Source: Pandoraea horticolens
GTDB taxonomy: Bacteria; Pseudomonadota; Gammaproteobacteria; Burkholderiales; Burkholderiaceae
Direction of reading: 5' to 3'
Assembly: GCF_902459555.1 (NCBI RefSeq)
Contig: NZ_CABPSM010000006.1
Coordinates: 124,001-188,000 of the forward strand
DNA: 64,000 nucleotides
Shown here in pieces: positions 11,744 to 20,558 of this stretch (its first letter is position 1; each line of letters begins with the position of its first letter). The notes below the pieces were generated by a model. That model saw only the letters and a list, made by a program, of their open reading frames with translations, did not search any database and had not been told where the DNA came from. Both the position numbers and the translations under genes were made by a program.

Positions 11744-11811
11744 GGGTCAAATCTCTCGTTCGATCACGGCAAGTGACGGCAGGGTATTGCAAACGCAAAG
11801 CCAACGCAGAC

Positions 11812-11843
11812 GGTGCCGGGCGACCCGAAGGTCGCGCGGCACC
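11812..11843 (-). other. Intercistronic stem-loop between gcvH and gcvP
   Basis: A 14-bp stem with one mismatch (11812-11825 with 11830-11843) and a CGAA loop on the plus strand (TTCG on the transcript). No T-run follows, so it is more likely an mRNA stability or processing element, or a partial attenuator, than a full terminator. Confidence 0.6.
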
Positions 11844-11854
11844 TTCCGCTGGCG

Positions 11855-12238
11855 TCAGGCGCCGATTTTCTTGGCGTACTGCTCGGCGTTGAGCAGCTTG
11901 TCCAATTCGGCTACGTTCGACGGCTTCAGGCGGAACAGCCAGTTGCCGTAAGCGTCGGCATTGACCAGATCCGGCGAGCCCGACACTTCCACATTGGTCT
12001 CGATGATCTCGCCGCCGACCGGCGAGTGAACGTCAGCCGCCGCCTTGACCGATTCGATCACGGACGATGCCTCGTCGGCAGCCACCGTGCGGCCGGTATC
12101 CGGCAGTTCGACGAACACGATGTCGCCCAGGGATTCCTGCGCGAAATCGGTGATGCCCACGGTCACAGTGCCGTCGGCTTCGAGGCGAGCCCATTCGTCG
12201 GACTCGGTGTACTTCAGGTTGTCGGGGATATTCGCCAT
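11855..12238 (-). CDS. gcvH: Glycine cleavage system H protein
   Basis: 127 residues. The lipoyl carrier protein shuttles the aminomethyl and dihydrolipoyl groups between the P, T and L proteins. The lipoylation motif [12 protein letters not shown] puts the modified lysine at residue 65, and GGEIIETN follows as in all H proteins. The N-terminus [20 protein letters not shown] is standard. It is the second gene of gcvTHP, 69 nt after gcvT. No anomalies. Confidence 0.98.
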   Translation of the reverse strand: MANIPDNLKYTESDEWARLEADGTVTVGITDFAQESLGDIVFVELPDTGRTVAADEASSVIESVKAAADVHSPVGGEIIETNVEVSGSPDLVNADAYGNWLFRLKPSNVAELDKLLNAEQYAKKIGA

Positions 12239-12307
12239 GTTGACGCTCCGGAATTCAGTGTTTGGGGTATTCGGTTATCGGTGTTTCGTGTCGCCGCACC
12301 GTGGCAC

Positions 12308-13414
12308 TTACGCCACCACGGCCTTGCCGTGACGCACGAACGGTAATTTGACCACACGTGCGGGCAATTGCTTGTCGCGAATTTGCACATGGACGGTGGC
12401 GCCATCAGGCACCCCCTTCGGCAGACGGGCAAACGCAATAGATTGCTGCAGGCTCGGGCTGAATGTGCCGCTGGTGATTTCGCCGTTGCCCGCCTCGGTG
12501 ATTACGGCCTGATGCGCACGCAGCACACCGCCGCGGCCGTCGAGCACGAGGCCCGCGAAGCGCCACGTCTGGCCGCGCGAGAGCAGCGAATCCTTGCCGA
12601 CGAACGTACGTGCGCTCTCCTTCTCGACCGTCCAGCCGAGGCCTGCGTCGAGCGGCGACACGTCGTCGTCCATGTCCTGACCGTACAGGTTCATGCCGGC
12701 TTCCAGACGCAGCGTGTCGCGCGCGCCCAGCCCGGCCGGGCGCACGCCCGCCGCGGCCAGCGCAGTCCACAGCGCCACCACGTGATCGGCGCTCACGATG
12801 ACTTCGAAGCCGTCTTCACCGGTGTAGCCGGTGCGCGCGATCATCAGCTCACCGAATGCGGTGTTCTTTGCGAACGCGGCATTGAACGGCTTGAGCGCTT
12901 CGCTCGCGGCCTGACTGCCCGGCACGGCTTGCCAGACCTTGGCGCGCGCGTTCGGGCCCTGCACGGCGACGATCGACAGATCGCGGCGCGGGGTAATCGT
13001 CAGGTTGTAGTCGCCATGGGCGTTGAGCTGGCCGAGCCAGGCAAGGTCCTTGTCGGCCGTTCCGGCGTTCACCACGACACGGAACCAGTCTTCGGCGATG
13101 AAATAGATGATGAGGTCGTCGATCACGCCGCCGCTCGGGTTGAGCATGCAGCTGTAGAGCGCCTTGCCCGGTGTTTGCAGTTTGTCGACGTTGTTGGCGA
13201 CGGCGAAGCGCAGGAATTCGCGGCAGCTCGGGCCGTGCAGATCGACCACGCACATGTGCGAGACGTCGAACATGCCGGCATCGGTGCGCACGGCGTTGTG
13301 CTCTTCGATCTGGGAGCCGTAGTTCACAGGCATGTCCCAGCCGCCGAAGTCGACCATGCGGGCGCCTGCGGCGCGGTGCGTATCGTTGAGCGGAGTACGT
13401 TTGAGTTCGGTCAT
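12308..13414 (-). CDS. gcvT: Glycine cleavage system aminomethyltransferase, T protein
   Basis: 368 residues. It moves the methylene group from aminomethyl-GcvH to tetrahydrofolate, releasing ammonia. The opening [29 protein letters not shown] and the following MFDVSHM are the folate-binding family signature; [10 protein letters not shown] and [15 protein letters not shown] are also family motifs. It is the first gene of the operon, just behind the tandem glycine riboswitch and a long terminator-like hairpin, so its transcription is probably glycine-gated. Confidence 0.98.
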   Translation of the reverse strand: MTELKRTPLNDTHRAAGARMVDFGGWDMPVNYGSQIEEHNAVRTDAGMFDVSHMCVVDLHGPSCREFLRFAVANNVDKLQTPGKALYSCMLNPSGGVIDDLIIYFIAEDWFRVVVNAGTADKDLAWLGQLNAHGDYNLTITPRRDLSIVAVQGPNARAKVWQAVPGSQAASEALKPFNAAFAKNTAFGELMIARTGYTGEDGFEVIVSADHVVALWTALAAAGVRPAGLGARDTLRLEAGMNLYGQDMDDDVSPLDAGLGWTVEKESARTFVGKDSLLSRGQTWRFAGLVLDGRGGVLRAHQAVITEAGNGEITSGTFSPSLQQSIAFARLPKGVPDGATVHVQIRDKQLPARVVKLPFVRHGKAVVA

Positions 13415-13476
13415 CGGAGCGTCAGGGCCTCAGGGCTCAAGGTTCATGGATTTCGGAAAACGTCCTCCGAAAACGC

Positions 13477-13566
13477 AAAAGGGGTCATCTCGACGACCGG
13501 CACTTTCCGCGTCCGGCGCACGCTTGTGCACGTGCCCGGCGCAATGCCAGTTGGCGAGATGACCCC
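13477..13566 (-). terminator. Expression-platform hairpin of the glycine riboswitch
   Basis: Minus strand: a perfect 12-bp outer stem (13555-13566 pairs with 13481-13492), a further imperfect inner stem, and then TTTTGCGTTTT before gcvT. The loop is long (62 nt) and can fold internally. Its position directly after aptamer 2 suggests that it is the terminator that glycine binding prevents. Its function is inferred. Confidence 0.65.
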
Positions 13567-13800
13567 TCTGTCCTTGGTACCTGAGAGATTGCCCGGTGCG
13601 TGCGGCGCGCTGTGCGCAATGCCGCTCTTACCGGCCCCTTCGGTGGGTTGTTCGCGTGGCATGCACGCCGCAACCGCTCTCCAGAGATCGAAGGCGAAGC
13701 CTTCGGCGCGGACGGTCCTTGATGCCTGAGAGTTTGTGGGTATTACCCCTTCGGCGGCGCCGGCATGTGCTTCCCGGCGCGCTCTCCCGACCACGCTCGC
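13567..13800 (-). ncRNA. Tandem glycine riboswitch
   Basis: Two aptamers in series on the minus strand upstream of gcvT. Aptamer 1 spans about 13712-13795: GGGAGAGCG at its 5' end, CCGAAGGGGTAA, and the 3' closing CTCTCAGGCATCAAGGACC. Aptamer 2 spans about 13567-13690: CTGGAGAGCG, ACCGAAGGGGC, and CTCTCAGGTACCAAGGACAG. These are the conserved cores of the glycine riboswitch family (RF00504). The pair should raise expression of gcvTHP when glycine is plentiful, as known for this class. Confidence 0.96.
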
Positions 13801-13948
13801 GCACTTTACGGGGAAAGCCGAGGGCTGTCAATTTGATGCAGGCTGCCTGAGCGTGAATCGGCGCTGGGCGGTGCCGGGCGGCCGTTTCACGCCAGCCGGC
13901 AAGTCTCGGGGCGACGCCATTTTTTGTCACATGAAGCGCGTTCGCGGC

Positions 13949-14923
13949 TCAATGCGTCTCGCCCGGATTCGCCCCCGCCGGACAACCGTCCTTCCCCCAG
14001 CGTCCATTGCATACGGCCCAGATGCAGCGCTGCTTCGGAATGACCTCGTACCAGCGATAGCGATCGCATTTTGCGAGTGCCGACGCAATGGTGGCGGCCG
14101 CCGATGCTGTCGATGCCGGGGCGGCCGGCCCCCCCTGACGCTGCGCTTCAGCAGCCAGCGGGCCGATGTCGCCGTTATCGTAATGCGCAGGCAGATCGGC
14201 ATTGGCCGTCGGCCGTGGCGCGGTATTGCCGGTGACACCGGTGTTGCGACGGCTGAGCAATTGCATCATATCGTCCGGCGCGTTGTCGCGGGCCGCGGCC
14301 GGAGGCATCGCCGTGGCCGCAGCGGTCAGGGCCGCAGTGGCGGCGGAAGCCGTGAGCGCCGCCGGCTGACTTGCCGAGGCGACGTCGACCGTTGCGCCGG
14401 ACGCCGCAGCATCGGCAGCCGCCAGCGCCTGCGCACGCGCCAATGCGGCGGAGGCCTCGCTCCCGGCGCTGCCGGAGGCGGCGACCGCCGTATCGCCCGA
14501 CGCGACGGCAGGCGGTGCGTTGTTGGGGGTACCGAAGGGGGTGACGGCTAGCCCGCCGGGGGGTTTGGGCACTGGGTCGACATACGGGGCGCGCAGATTC
14601 CACCAGATGCCGAGCAATGCAACGGCGGCGAAAACCGCCGTACCGAGAACCAGCGCGCCATTGATCCAACTGGGCGATTCGCCGCGCTCGCGTTTGACGC
14701 GGCGCGTGGGTGCTGCGCCCGCGGCGAACACCGCTTGCGCTGTTTCGTCACGCGTATCGGACACGGGTCCCCTCAGGCTATCGAGCGCACCACTGCCCCC
14801 GCCGGCCCCCGTCGCCAGACGGTCGTCCCGAAAACCGGGTTCGGCATCCGCGAGTTTCGCGCCGCAGTTCTCACAGTACGGCGCACGCGGCGCATTGTTC
14901 GTCCCACAGGTTGGACATTGCAC
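13949..14923 (-). CDS. Zinc-ribbon membrane protein of unknown function
   Basis: 324 residues from a GTG start with GGTGGAG 5 nt upstream. Layout: an N-terminal zinc ribbon with four cysteines (C3, C6, C17, C20; pattern CPTC then CENC); a linker; one transmembrane helix at about residues 87-108 (WINGALVLGTAVFAAVALLGIW); a long Ala/Pro-rich linker; and a C-terminal conserved-looking segment with four cysteines (CDRYRWYEVIPKQRCIWAVC and a later GCP). The ribbon would face the cytoplasm and the Cys-rich tail the periplasm. I do not recognise a named family beyond zinc ribbon. It is divergent from the helicase gene and lies upstream of the riboswitch. Confidence 0.75.
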   Translation of the reverse strand: MQCPTCGTNNAPRAPYCENCGAKLADAEPGFRDDRLATGAGGGSGALDSLRGPVSDTRDETAQAVFAAGAAPTRRVKRERGESPSWINGALVLGTAVFAAVALLGIWWNLRAPYVDPVPKPPGGLAVTPFGTPNNAPPAVASGDTAVAASGSAGSEASAALARAQALAAADAAASGATVDVASASQPAALTASAATAALTAAATAMPPAAARDNAPDDMMQLLSRRNTGVTGNTAPRPTANADLPAHYDNGDIGPLAAEAQRQGGPAAPASTASAAATIASALAKCDRYRWYEVIPKQRCIWAVCNGRWGKDGCPAGANPGETH

Positions 14924-15194
14924 GGCGACTCCACCACGATGGCAACGTTTTTCATTATAGGCACCCCGTCTACGCCGACGCCAGACTGCGGCGTGCCCCC
15001 CCTGCGGCGAGGCGGCGCGCCAGCCCCACAGTGAGCATACGCGAAGCCACTGCGATGTCACGGCTGCGCACACCCCACGTGATAGACTTGCCCACCCCTT
15101 GGCGCATGCCAACTTCGATGCTCGTACCGGCGCGCGCCCACTGTGGCTCACGCGTACCAGACGGTCACCGCACTCACCCCCATCGCGTCACACC

Positions 15195-17300
15195 ATGTCG
15201 TCTTTTCCGCTCAATCCCGCCCAGAACGAAGCCACGCACTATTTCGACGGCCCATGCCTCGTGCTGGCCGGCGCGGGTAGCGGCAAGACGCGCGTCATCA
15301 CGCAGAAGATCGCGTGGCTGATCGAGGTGAAGGGGTTCGAGCCGAAGCACATCGCCGCTGTGACCTTCACGAACAAGGCCGCCGCCGAAATGCGCGAGCG
15401 CGTGGCCAAGCAGCTCGAAGGCAAGACGCTCAGCACCCCCGGCAAGGAAGGCCGCAAGGTGCCCGTCAATCAGCTCACGATCTGTACGTTCCACTCGCTC
15501 GGCGTGCAGATTCTACGGCGCGAGGCGGAGAGTGTGGGCCTGAAGCCGCAGTTCTCGATTCTCGACGCAGACGACTGCTTCGGGCTGATTCAGGAACAAC
15601 TCGGCACGACCGACAAGGCGATGATTCGCGGCGTGCAAACGGCCATCTCGCTCTGGAAGAACGGACTGGTCACGCCCGAAACGGCGCTGGCCGCCGCCGA
15701 GACCGCCGACGAACACCAGGCCGCGCTCGTCTATCGCAATTACATGGCGACCTTGCAGGCCTATCAGGCCGTCGATTTCGACGACCTCATCCGCCTGCCC
15801 GCCGAACTCTTCGCCCGCGACGAGGAAGTGCGCGAGCGCTGGCAGAACAAGCTGCGCTATCTGCTGATCGACGAGTACCAGGACACCAATACCTGTCAGT
15901 ACCTGCTGCTCAAGCTGCTCGCGGGGCCGCGTGCGGCGTTCACGGCCGTGGGCGACGACGACCAGGCCATCTACGGCTGGCGTGGCGCCACGCTGGAGAA
16001 CCTCAAGCAGTTGCAGGTGGACTTCCCGACGCTCAAGGTCATCAAGCTAGAGCAGAACTACCGTTCGACGTCGCGCATTCTGACGGCGGCGAACAACGTC
16101 ATCGCGAAGAATCCGAAAATCTTCGAGAAGAAACTGTGGAGCGAGCACGGCCTGGGCGACCCGATCACCGTCACGGCGATGAACGACGAAGAGCATGAGG
16201 CCGAATCGGTGGTGTTTCGTCTGTCGGCGCACAAGTTCGAGCGTCGCGCGGAGTTTCGCGACTACGCCATCCTCTATCGCGGCAACCATCAGGCGCGCAT
16301 CTTCGAGCAGGTGCTGCGGCGCGAACGCATTCCCTACGTGCTCTCCGGCGGCCAGTCATTCTTCGACAAGGCGGAAATCAAGGATCTGTGCGCCTATCTG
16401 CGGTTGCTGGCGAACCCCGACGACGATCCTGCTTTCATCCGCGCCGTGACCACGCCGCGCCGTGGCGTGGGCAGCACCACGCTCGAAGTGCTCGGCGGCT
16501 TTGCGGGACAGGCGAAGGTCTCGCTGTTCGAAGCCGTCTACATGGGTGCCGTCGAAGCGCGGCTGCAACCCCGTCAGCTCGAACCGCTGCGGGCATTCTG
16601 CGATTTCATTCAGCGCATCGCGGCGCGTGCGTCGCGCGACCCGGCCAACGAGGTCATCGACGATCTGATGGAAGGCATTCACTACGAGGCGTATCTGTAC
16701 GACACGTTCGACGAGCGTCAGGCGCAGTCGCGCTGGACGACCGTGCTTGAATTCCTCGAATGGATGAAGCGCAAAGGCACGCGCAATGAAGACACGCAGA
16801 CGACGGGCTTCGACACGGCAGACGGTCTCGACGACGACGGCAAGAGCCTGATGGAACTCACCCAGACCATCGCCCTGATGTCGATGCTCGAAGGCCGCGA
16901 CGGCGACGATCCCGACGCGGTGCGTCTGTCCACGCTGCACGCGTCGAAAGGGCTGGAGTATCCGCACGTGTTTCTCGTCGGCATGGAAGAAGGCATCCTG
17001 CCCCACATTCGCGAGGATGAGGAAGTCACTGCCGAGAAGATCGAGGAAGAACGCCGGTTGATGTACGTGGGCATCACGCGCGCGCAGCGCACGCTGCAAT
17101 TGTCGTGGTGCAAGAAACGCAAGCGCGCGCGCGAAACCTTCTCATGCGAAGTGTCGCGTTTCGTGCCGGAGATGCAACTCGACGAAGCGCCGCCCCCGCC
17201 GCCGGAAGACGCCCCCATGTCGCCGAAGGACCGGCTCGCCAGCCTCAAGGCCATGCTCGCAGGCGGCGCGAACAAGACGCCGTCGTCGTCGGGCGCCTGA
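15195..17300 (+). CDS. rep: ATP-dependent DNA helicase Rep (UvrD/Rep superfamily 1)
   Basis: 701 residues. This 3'-5' helicase clears proteins ahead of replication forks. SF1A motifs in order: Walker A GAGSGKT (residues 26-32), TFTNKAAAEM, DEYQDTN (from residue 226), GDDDQAIYGWRGA, LEQNYRS, STLHASKGLEYPHVFL, and YVGITRAQRTL. The C-terminal tail is shorter than in UvrD/PcrA, and the TFTNKAAAEM/QDTNTCQY pattern fits Rep better. Start is ATG at 15195, which gives the family N-terminus MSSFPLNPAQNEA; an in-frame start 32 codons upstream adds unrelated sequence. It is transcribed alone. Confidence 0.92.
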   Translation: MSSFPLNPAQNEATHYFDGPCLVLAGAGSGKTRVITQKIAWLIEVKGFEPKHIAAVTFTNKAAAEMRERVAKQLEGKTLSTPGKEGRKVPVNQLTICTFHSLGVQILRREAESVGLKPQFSILDADDCFGLIQEQLGTTDKAMIRGVQTAISLWKNGLVTPETALAAAETADEHQAALVYRNYMATLQAYQAVDFDDLIRLPAELFARDEEVRERWQNKLRYLLIDEYQDTNTCQYLLLKLLAGPRAAFTAVGDDDQAIYGWRGATLENLKQLQVDFPTLKVIKLEQNYRSTSRILTAANNVIAKNPKIFEKKLWSEHGLGDPITVTAMNDEEHEAESVVFRLSAHKFERRAEFRDYAILYRGNHQARIFEQVLRRERIPYVLSGGQSFFDKAEIKDLCAYLRLLANPDDDPAFIRAVTTPRRGVGSTTLEVLGGFAGQAKVSLFEAVYMGAVEARLQPRQLEPLRAFCDFIQRIAARASRDPANEVIDDLMEGIHYEAYLYDTFDERQAQSRWTTVLEFLEWMKRKGTRNEDTQTTGFDTADGLDDDGKSLMELTQTIALMSMLEGRDGDDPDAVRLSTLHASKGLEYPHVFLVGMEEGILPHIREDEEVTAEKIEEERRLMYVGITRAQRTLQLSWCKKRKRARETFSCEVSRFVPEMQLDEAPPPPPEDAPMSPKDRLASLKAMLAGGANKTPSSSGA

Positions 17301-17342
17301 GGGTGCCTGAGGCCGCCGGAGGTTCGTCCCGCACAAACGAAT

Positions 17343-17362
17343 AGCCCCCGCGTACGGGGGCT
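17343..17362. terminator. Short GC-rich hairpin after rep
   Basis: AGCCCCCG and CGGGGGCT with a 4-nt loop, 43 nt past the rep stop. It has no clear T-run on either side, so it is a weak or Rho-assisted end between rep and the small gene on the other strand. Confidence 0.5.
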
Positions 17363-17435
17363 GGCTTGAGGAACGGCGACATCCGACCGGGGCTGTCTGC
17401 GGCGGTAGAGCGCACCGTGAGATCAATGCTTGCTG

Positions 17436-17549
17436 CTATTTGCCGCTACTTGAAGACGTCTGCTCACAGGCGGCTGCCGGGCTCCAGGCCACGAACACAC
17501 CTGCCAGAACGGTCAAACAAAGCAGAACAGCAACCAACAGTATGCGCAT
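17436..17549 (-). CDS. Small secreted or membrane peptide, 37 residues
   Basis: The start ATG at 17549 has GGAGG 8 nt upstream, a near-perfect ribosome site. The peptide is one hydrophobic segment (RILLVAVLLCLTVLAGVFVAW) followed by SPAAACEQTSSSSGK. It could be a signal peptide cut near AAA, or a single-span membrane peptide with a short polar tail. I do not recognise a family. It converges with rep and is divergent from the phosphoesterase gene. Confidence 0.55.
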   Translation of the reverse strand: MRILLVAVLLCLTVLAGVFVAWSPAAACEQTSSSSGK

Positions 17550-17790
17550 AGGCTCGCCTCCACTCGTCAGGTGAGGTTTCACTATAGAGGCGCATCCCTT
17601 CGATGACAAAGACATCTTGACCATCGGCGCGAGGCGGGCGATAGTCGGTAAAAAACGGGCGAAACGATACGTGAATTGCGTTGATTTCGGCCCAATGCCC
17701 ACACTTCCGGTCGCGCTTGCGATGCGTCTGGCACACACGGCGTCAGCGGGTGTGCGGCTCCGATCCTCAAGCCTTTGTGGAGCGTGGTGC

Positions 17791-18567
17791 GTGAGACTGC
17801 ATATTCTGTCCGACCTGCATTTGTCCGTGGCGCCGTTGGCAATTCCCAACGTCGAGGCGGACGTCACGATTCTCGCTGGCGATATCAGCCGGCCGGCACA
17901 AGCCGTCGAGTGGGCCAAGCAATTACCGCGCCCCGTCATCTACGTCCCCGGCAATCACGAGTTCTATGGTGCGACGCTCGCGGGCGCACTGGCCGAACTG
18001 CGACGCCTCACCGCCGGCACCAACGTGCATCTGCTCGAGCGGGGCTCGGTCGCGATGGGCGGCGTGCGCTTCGTCGGCACCACGCTATGGACGGACTTCG
18101 CGTTGTATGACGCCGAAGGCAAGCACGACGCCGTCGTCGAGGAGTCGCAGAAATTCGTGCGCGACTTCACGCGCATTCGCATCGGCGACCCGGCCGCGCC
18201 GTGGTCGGATCTGCCGTTTTTCTCACCCGACGACTGCGCCGCACTATGCCGCGAGAACGTCGCGTGGCTCTCGCGCACACTCGCCACACCGCACGATGGC
18301 CCGACGGTCGTGGTCACGCATCATGCCCCGACACCGCAAAGCATCCATCCGCGCTTCGCGGGTTCGCTCGTCAATCCGGCCTTCATTTCGGATTTAACTT
18401 CATTCGTCGACCAGTCCGACGCGGCGTTGTGGGTTCACGGCCATACGCACGATTCGTTCGACTATCGGGTGGGCCACACCCGGGTGCTGTGCAATCCGCG
18501 CGGCTATTGCTTCGAGGGGCGCGTTGAGAACGCCACATTCGATCCGCAGATGGTCGTGCGAGTGTGA
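17791..18567 (+). CDS. Calcineurin-like metallophosphoesterase
   Basis: 258 residues from a GTG start (GGAG 8 nt upstream), giving the family N-terminus MRLHILSDLHLS. The dinuclear-metal ligands are visible in order: D8 and H10, D31 in LAGDIS, N55-H56 in GNHEF, the histidines of VTHHAP, and HGHTH near residue 220. It is a soluble hydrolase; the substrate is unknown (nucleotide, phosphodiester or phosphoprotein are all possible in this family). It ends at a strong bidirectional terminator facing the cytochrome gene. Confidence 0.88.
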   Translation: MRLHILSDLHLSVAPLAIPNVEADVTILAGDISRPAQAVEWAKQLPRPVIYVPGNHEFYGATLAGALAELRRLTAGTNVHLLERGSVAMGGVRFVGTTLWTDFALYDAEGKHDAVVEESQKFVRDFTRIRIGDPAAPWSDLPFFSPDDCAALCRENVAWLSRTLATPHDGPTVVVTHHAPTPQSIHPRFAGSLVNPAFISDLTSFVDQSDAALWVHGHTHDSFDYRVGHTRVLCNPRGYCFEGRVENATFDPQMVVRV

Positions 18568-18601
18568 TCCGCCGAAGGGCGGACTCGCAACGCCGGAAAC
18601 G

Positions 18602-18629
18602 AAAATCCCCGCCGAAGCGGGGATTTTTT
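18602..18629. terminator. Bidirectional terminator between phosphoesterase and cytochrome c genes
   Basis: Perfect 11-bp stem AAAATCCCCGC/GCGGGGATTTT (18602-18612 with 18617-18627) with a T-run on the plus side and Ts on the minus side; it serves two converging genes. Confidence 0.9.
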
Positions 18630-18679
18630 ATGGCGCCGACGCCTGCAAGGCAGGCAGCTCATGCGGCTTACACGGCGGC

Positions 18680-19576
18680 TTACTTGGCCGCGTTCACCAT
18701 GTAGTCGACAGCCGCCTTGACGTCGTCGTCCGACGCGGTGGCAGCGCCGCCCTTCGGCGGCATGGCGTTCAACCCCTTGATGGCGGCATTGTGCAGCGTG
18801 TCGATGCCTGTGGCAATACGCGGCGCCCATGCGGCCTTATCGCCGAACTTCGGGGCGTTCGCCACGCCGCTCGCGTGGCAGGCCATGCAGACGGTGTCGT
18901 AGAGCTTCTTGCCCGCATCGAGATTGCCGCCCGCGCTGGCGGTAGCCGGCGCGGCGGTCTTAAGCGACGCCATCGCGGCGGCGGCAGCGGCGGCAGAGCC
19001 CGCGTCGGCGCCCGAGGCGGCGGCAGGTGCGCTCGAGGCCGGTGCCGCAGCAGCGCCCGATGCGGGCTGGGCCGGTTCGGCCGGTTCCTGCAACTTGCCA
19101 CCCGACGCGTTGGCCATATAGACGATGGCACGGCCGATTTCGTAGTCCGTCACGTCGTCGGGGCTGGTGCCGCCACGGGCGGGCATCGCGCCCTTGCCGG
19201 CGAGCGCGATCTTGAGCATTCCGTCGTAGCCCTGGGCGATACGCGGGGCCCAGTCGGCAGAGCCGACTTTGGGCGCCCCGGCAGTACCGGCCGCGTGGCA
19301 GGCGGCGCAAACGGCCTTATAAAGTTGTTCGCCGGTCTGGTAGACGCGCGGCGCGTTGGCATCCTTGACTTCGACCTTGGCCACGGGCGCGATGCGCTCG
19401 GCAATGGCACTTTCGGTCATGGCGGAACTGCCGGCGCCGGTCAGGGCGTTGTTGCCCACGTAATTGACCAGCAAGACGATGATGACGATCGGTACGAGAA
19501 AGCCAGCAATGACCGCGGCGATGAGCTGCTTGGGTGTTTTGATCAGGGACTCATGCTCGTTATGTGCTTCACTCAT
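18680..19576 (-). CDS. Membrane-anchored dihaem cytochrome c (c5 type)
   Basis: 298 residues. After a polar N-terminus, a transmembrane helix at residues 17-40 anchors the protein with its bulk in the periplasm. Two haem c sites follow, CAACH at residues 90-94 and CMACH at 230-234. Each sits in a domain with the same order (YxxVCxACH, GAPKxG, WAPRIAxG, an AMPxxGG methionine ligand, then a DYEIGRAI or VKAAVDYM helix), so the protein is an internal duplication joined by a 50-residue Ala/Pro-rich linker. Such proteins carry electrons to terminal oxidases. Start is ATG at 19576 (GAGAG upstream). Confidence 0.92.
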   Translation of the reverse strand: MSEAHNEHESLIKTPKQLIAAVIAGFLVPIVIIVLLVNYVGNNALTGAGSSAMTESAIAERIAPVAKVEVKDANAPRVYQTGEQLYKAVCAACHAAGTAGAPKVGSADWAPRIAQGYDGMLKIALAGKGAMPARGGTSPDDVTDYEIGRAIVYMANASGGKLQEPAEPAQPASGAAAAPASSAPAAASGADAGSAAAAAAAMASLKTAAPATASAGGNLDAGKKLYDTVCMACHASGVANAPKFGDKAAWAPRIATGIDTLHNAAIKGLNAMPPKGGAATASDDDVKAAVDYMVNAAK

Positions 19577-19955
19577 GCGGGATCTCTCAATAGTTTTTGT
19601 GGAAACCGAGTGCATCACACCGGATAGCTGGCACCATCCAGTCAAAATAACGAACCATTGTAGCAACAAACCCTCGGCCAATGACACGCTAAGGCAGTGC
19701 GCAGACGCCGCAAAAGTCCCGTATTTTCCCTAACTTACGCGAAAGCCAAAGGCATGTTCCGCATGCTTCGTGCGCAAACTGCGGGGGCGTTGCAGTCACA
19801 GCAAATCCGCGCGAGCGGAGCGCTCGGCAGTGAATTGCCGCATTGCGGGGCATGCGTATGCACGGGGCATGGACGGCGCGCGGCAAAACCGCTATGCTTC
19901 TACCTCTTTGCCTGCCGGTCGCGCGTTCGCGCCTTCTTCACCGGTGGTCAGCATA
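19577..19955. other. Intergenic region between cytochrome c and tRNA-Arg
   Basis: No gene is supported on either strand. It must hold the divergent promoters of the cytochrome gene and of tRNA-Arg; I see no strong consensus promoter or repeat. Confidence 0.4.
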
Positions 19956-20031
19956 GCGCCCGTAGCTCAGGGGATAGAGTATCGGCCTCCGAAGCCGAGG
20001 GTCACTGGTTCGATTCCAGTCGGGCGCGCCA
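19956..20031 (+). tRNA. tRNA-Arg (anticodon CCG)
   Basis: 76 nt including an encoded CCA. The acceptor stem GCGCCCG pairs with CGGGCGC, the D-arm GCTCAGGGGATAGAGT and T-arm GGTTCGATTCC are canonical, and the anticodon loop CTCCGAA gives CCG, which reads CGG codons. No phage or integrase gene follows it. Confidence 0.97.
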
Positions 20032-20253
20032 ATTAAATCATGTAGTTATAGAGATTTTTCGAGAATCGCCGCGAATGCCGGGCAGGATGCGTGTGGATTC
20101 AACCGGCCTGCGCCGCACGAACTGGGCCGGGATCGAGGAGATTTTCCGTCGGGCGTTTTGAACGTATTTGACGTTTTAGTCGTTTTGACCGTTCCGACTC
20201 GAGACGTTGACCGGCAAGCCAGCGACGGCGCATTGCCGGTGAGATGACAGCAG

Positions 20254-20289
20254 GGGTTGCGAGAGCGGTTCGCCTCGCAACCCTTTTTG
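20254..20289 (+). terminator. Terminator-like hairpin
   Basis: Perfect 10-bp stem GGGTTGCGAG/CTCGCAACCC (20254-20263 with 20274-20283) followed by TTTTTG. It is oriented to end plus-strand transcripts, for example read-through from tRNA-Arg 220 nt upstream; it also lies just past the end of the small minus-strand gene remnant. Confidence 0.7.
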
Positions 20290-20312
20290 CTTCGCGTCGT
20301 GATGCGGACTAA

Positions 20313-20558
20313 TTAACGCGTTGTCATTCCAACCGGCGGCTGAACACGCTGAATCGTGTTCACCGTCACACCCGCGATAGTGGCAATGCCGTTGGCCGTA
20401 TCCGAGCCGACATTCTCTGCGACCAAATCGATCCCATTGATCGCAGTGCGCTGCGGAGTCCTCAACCGTATAGGTCTTTCCCGACACGTCCACTCGGGCT
20501 TTGATGTGATCGCTAGCAGACTGACAAGCGCGACGTTAGAGAAATTACGAACCTTCAT
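20313..20558 (-). pseudogene. Remnant of a small gene with two compensating frame changes
   Basis: The frame starting at 20558 opens MKVRNFSNVALVSLLA, which looks like a signal peptide or hydrophobic start, then turns into unlikely sequence (WTCRERPIRLRTPQ), and later reads TAINGIDLVAENVGSDTANGIATIAGVTVN, which looks like a real protein. Between them another frame supplies the missing part (DHIKARVDVSGKTYTVEDSA). Two opposite indels near 20510 and 20455 would rejoin one protein of about 80 residues. An A/T-rich region upstream could hold a promoter. I do not recognise the family. Confidence 0.35.

Noticed and set aside
19956-20300. An integrated element at tRNA-Arg
   Set aside because: The tRNA is complete, no direct repeat of its 3' end is seen downstream and no integrase gene follows.
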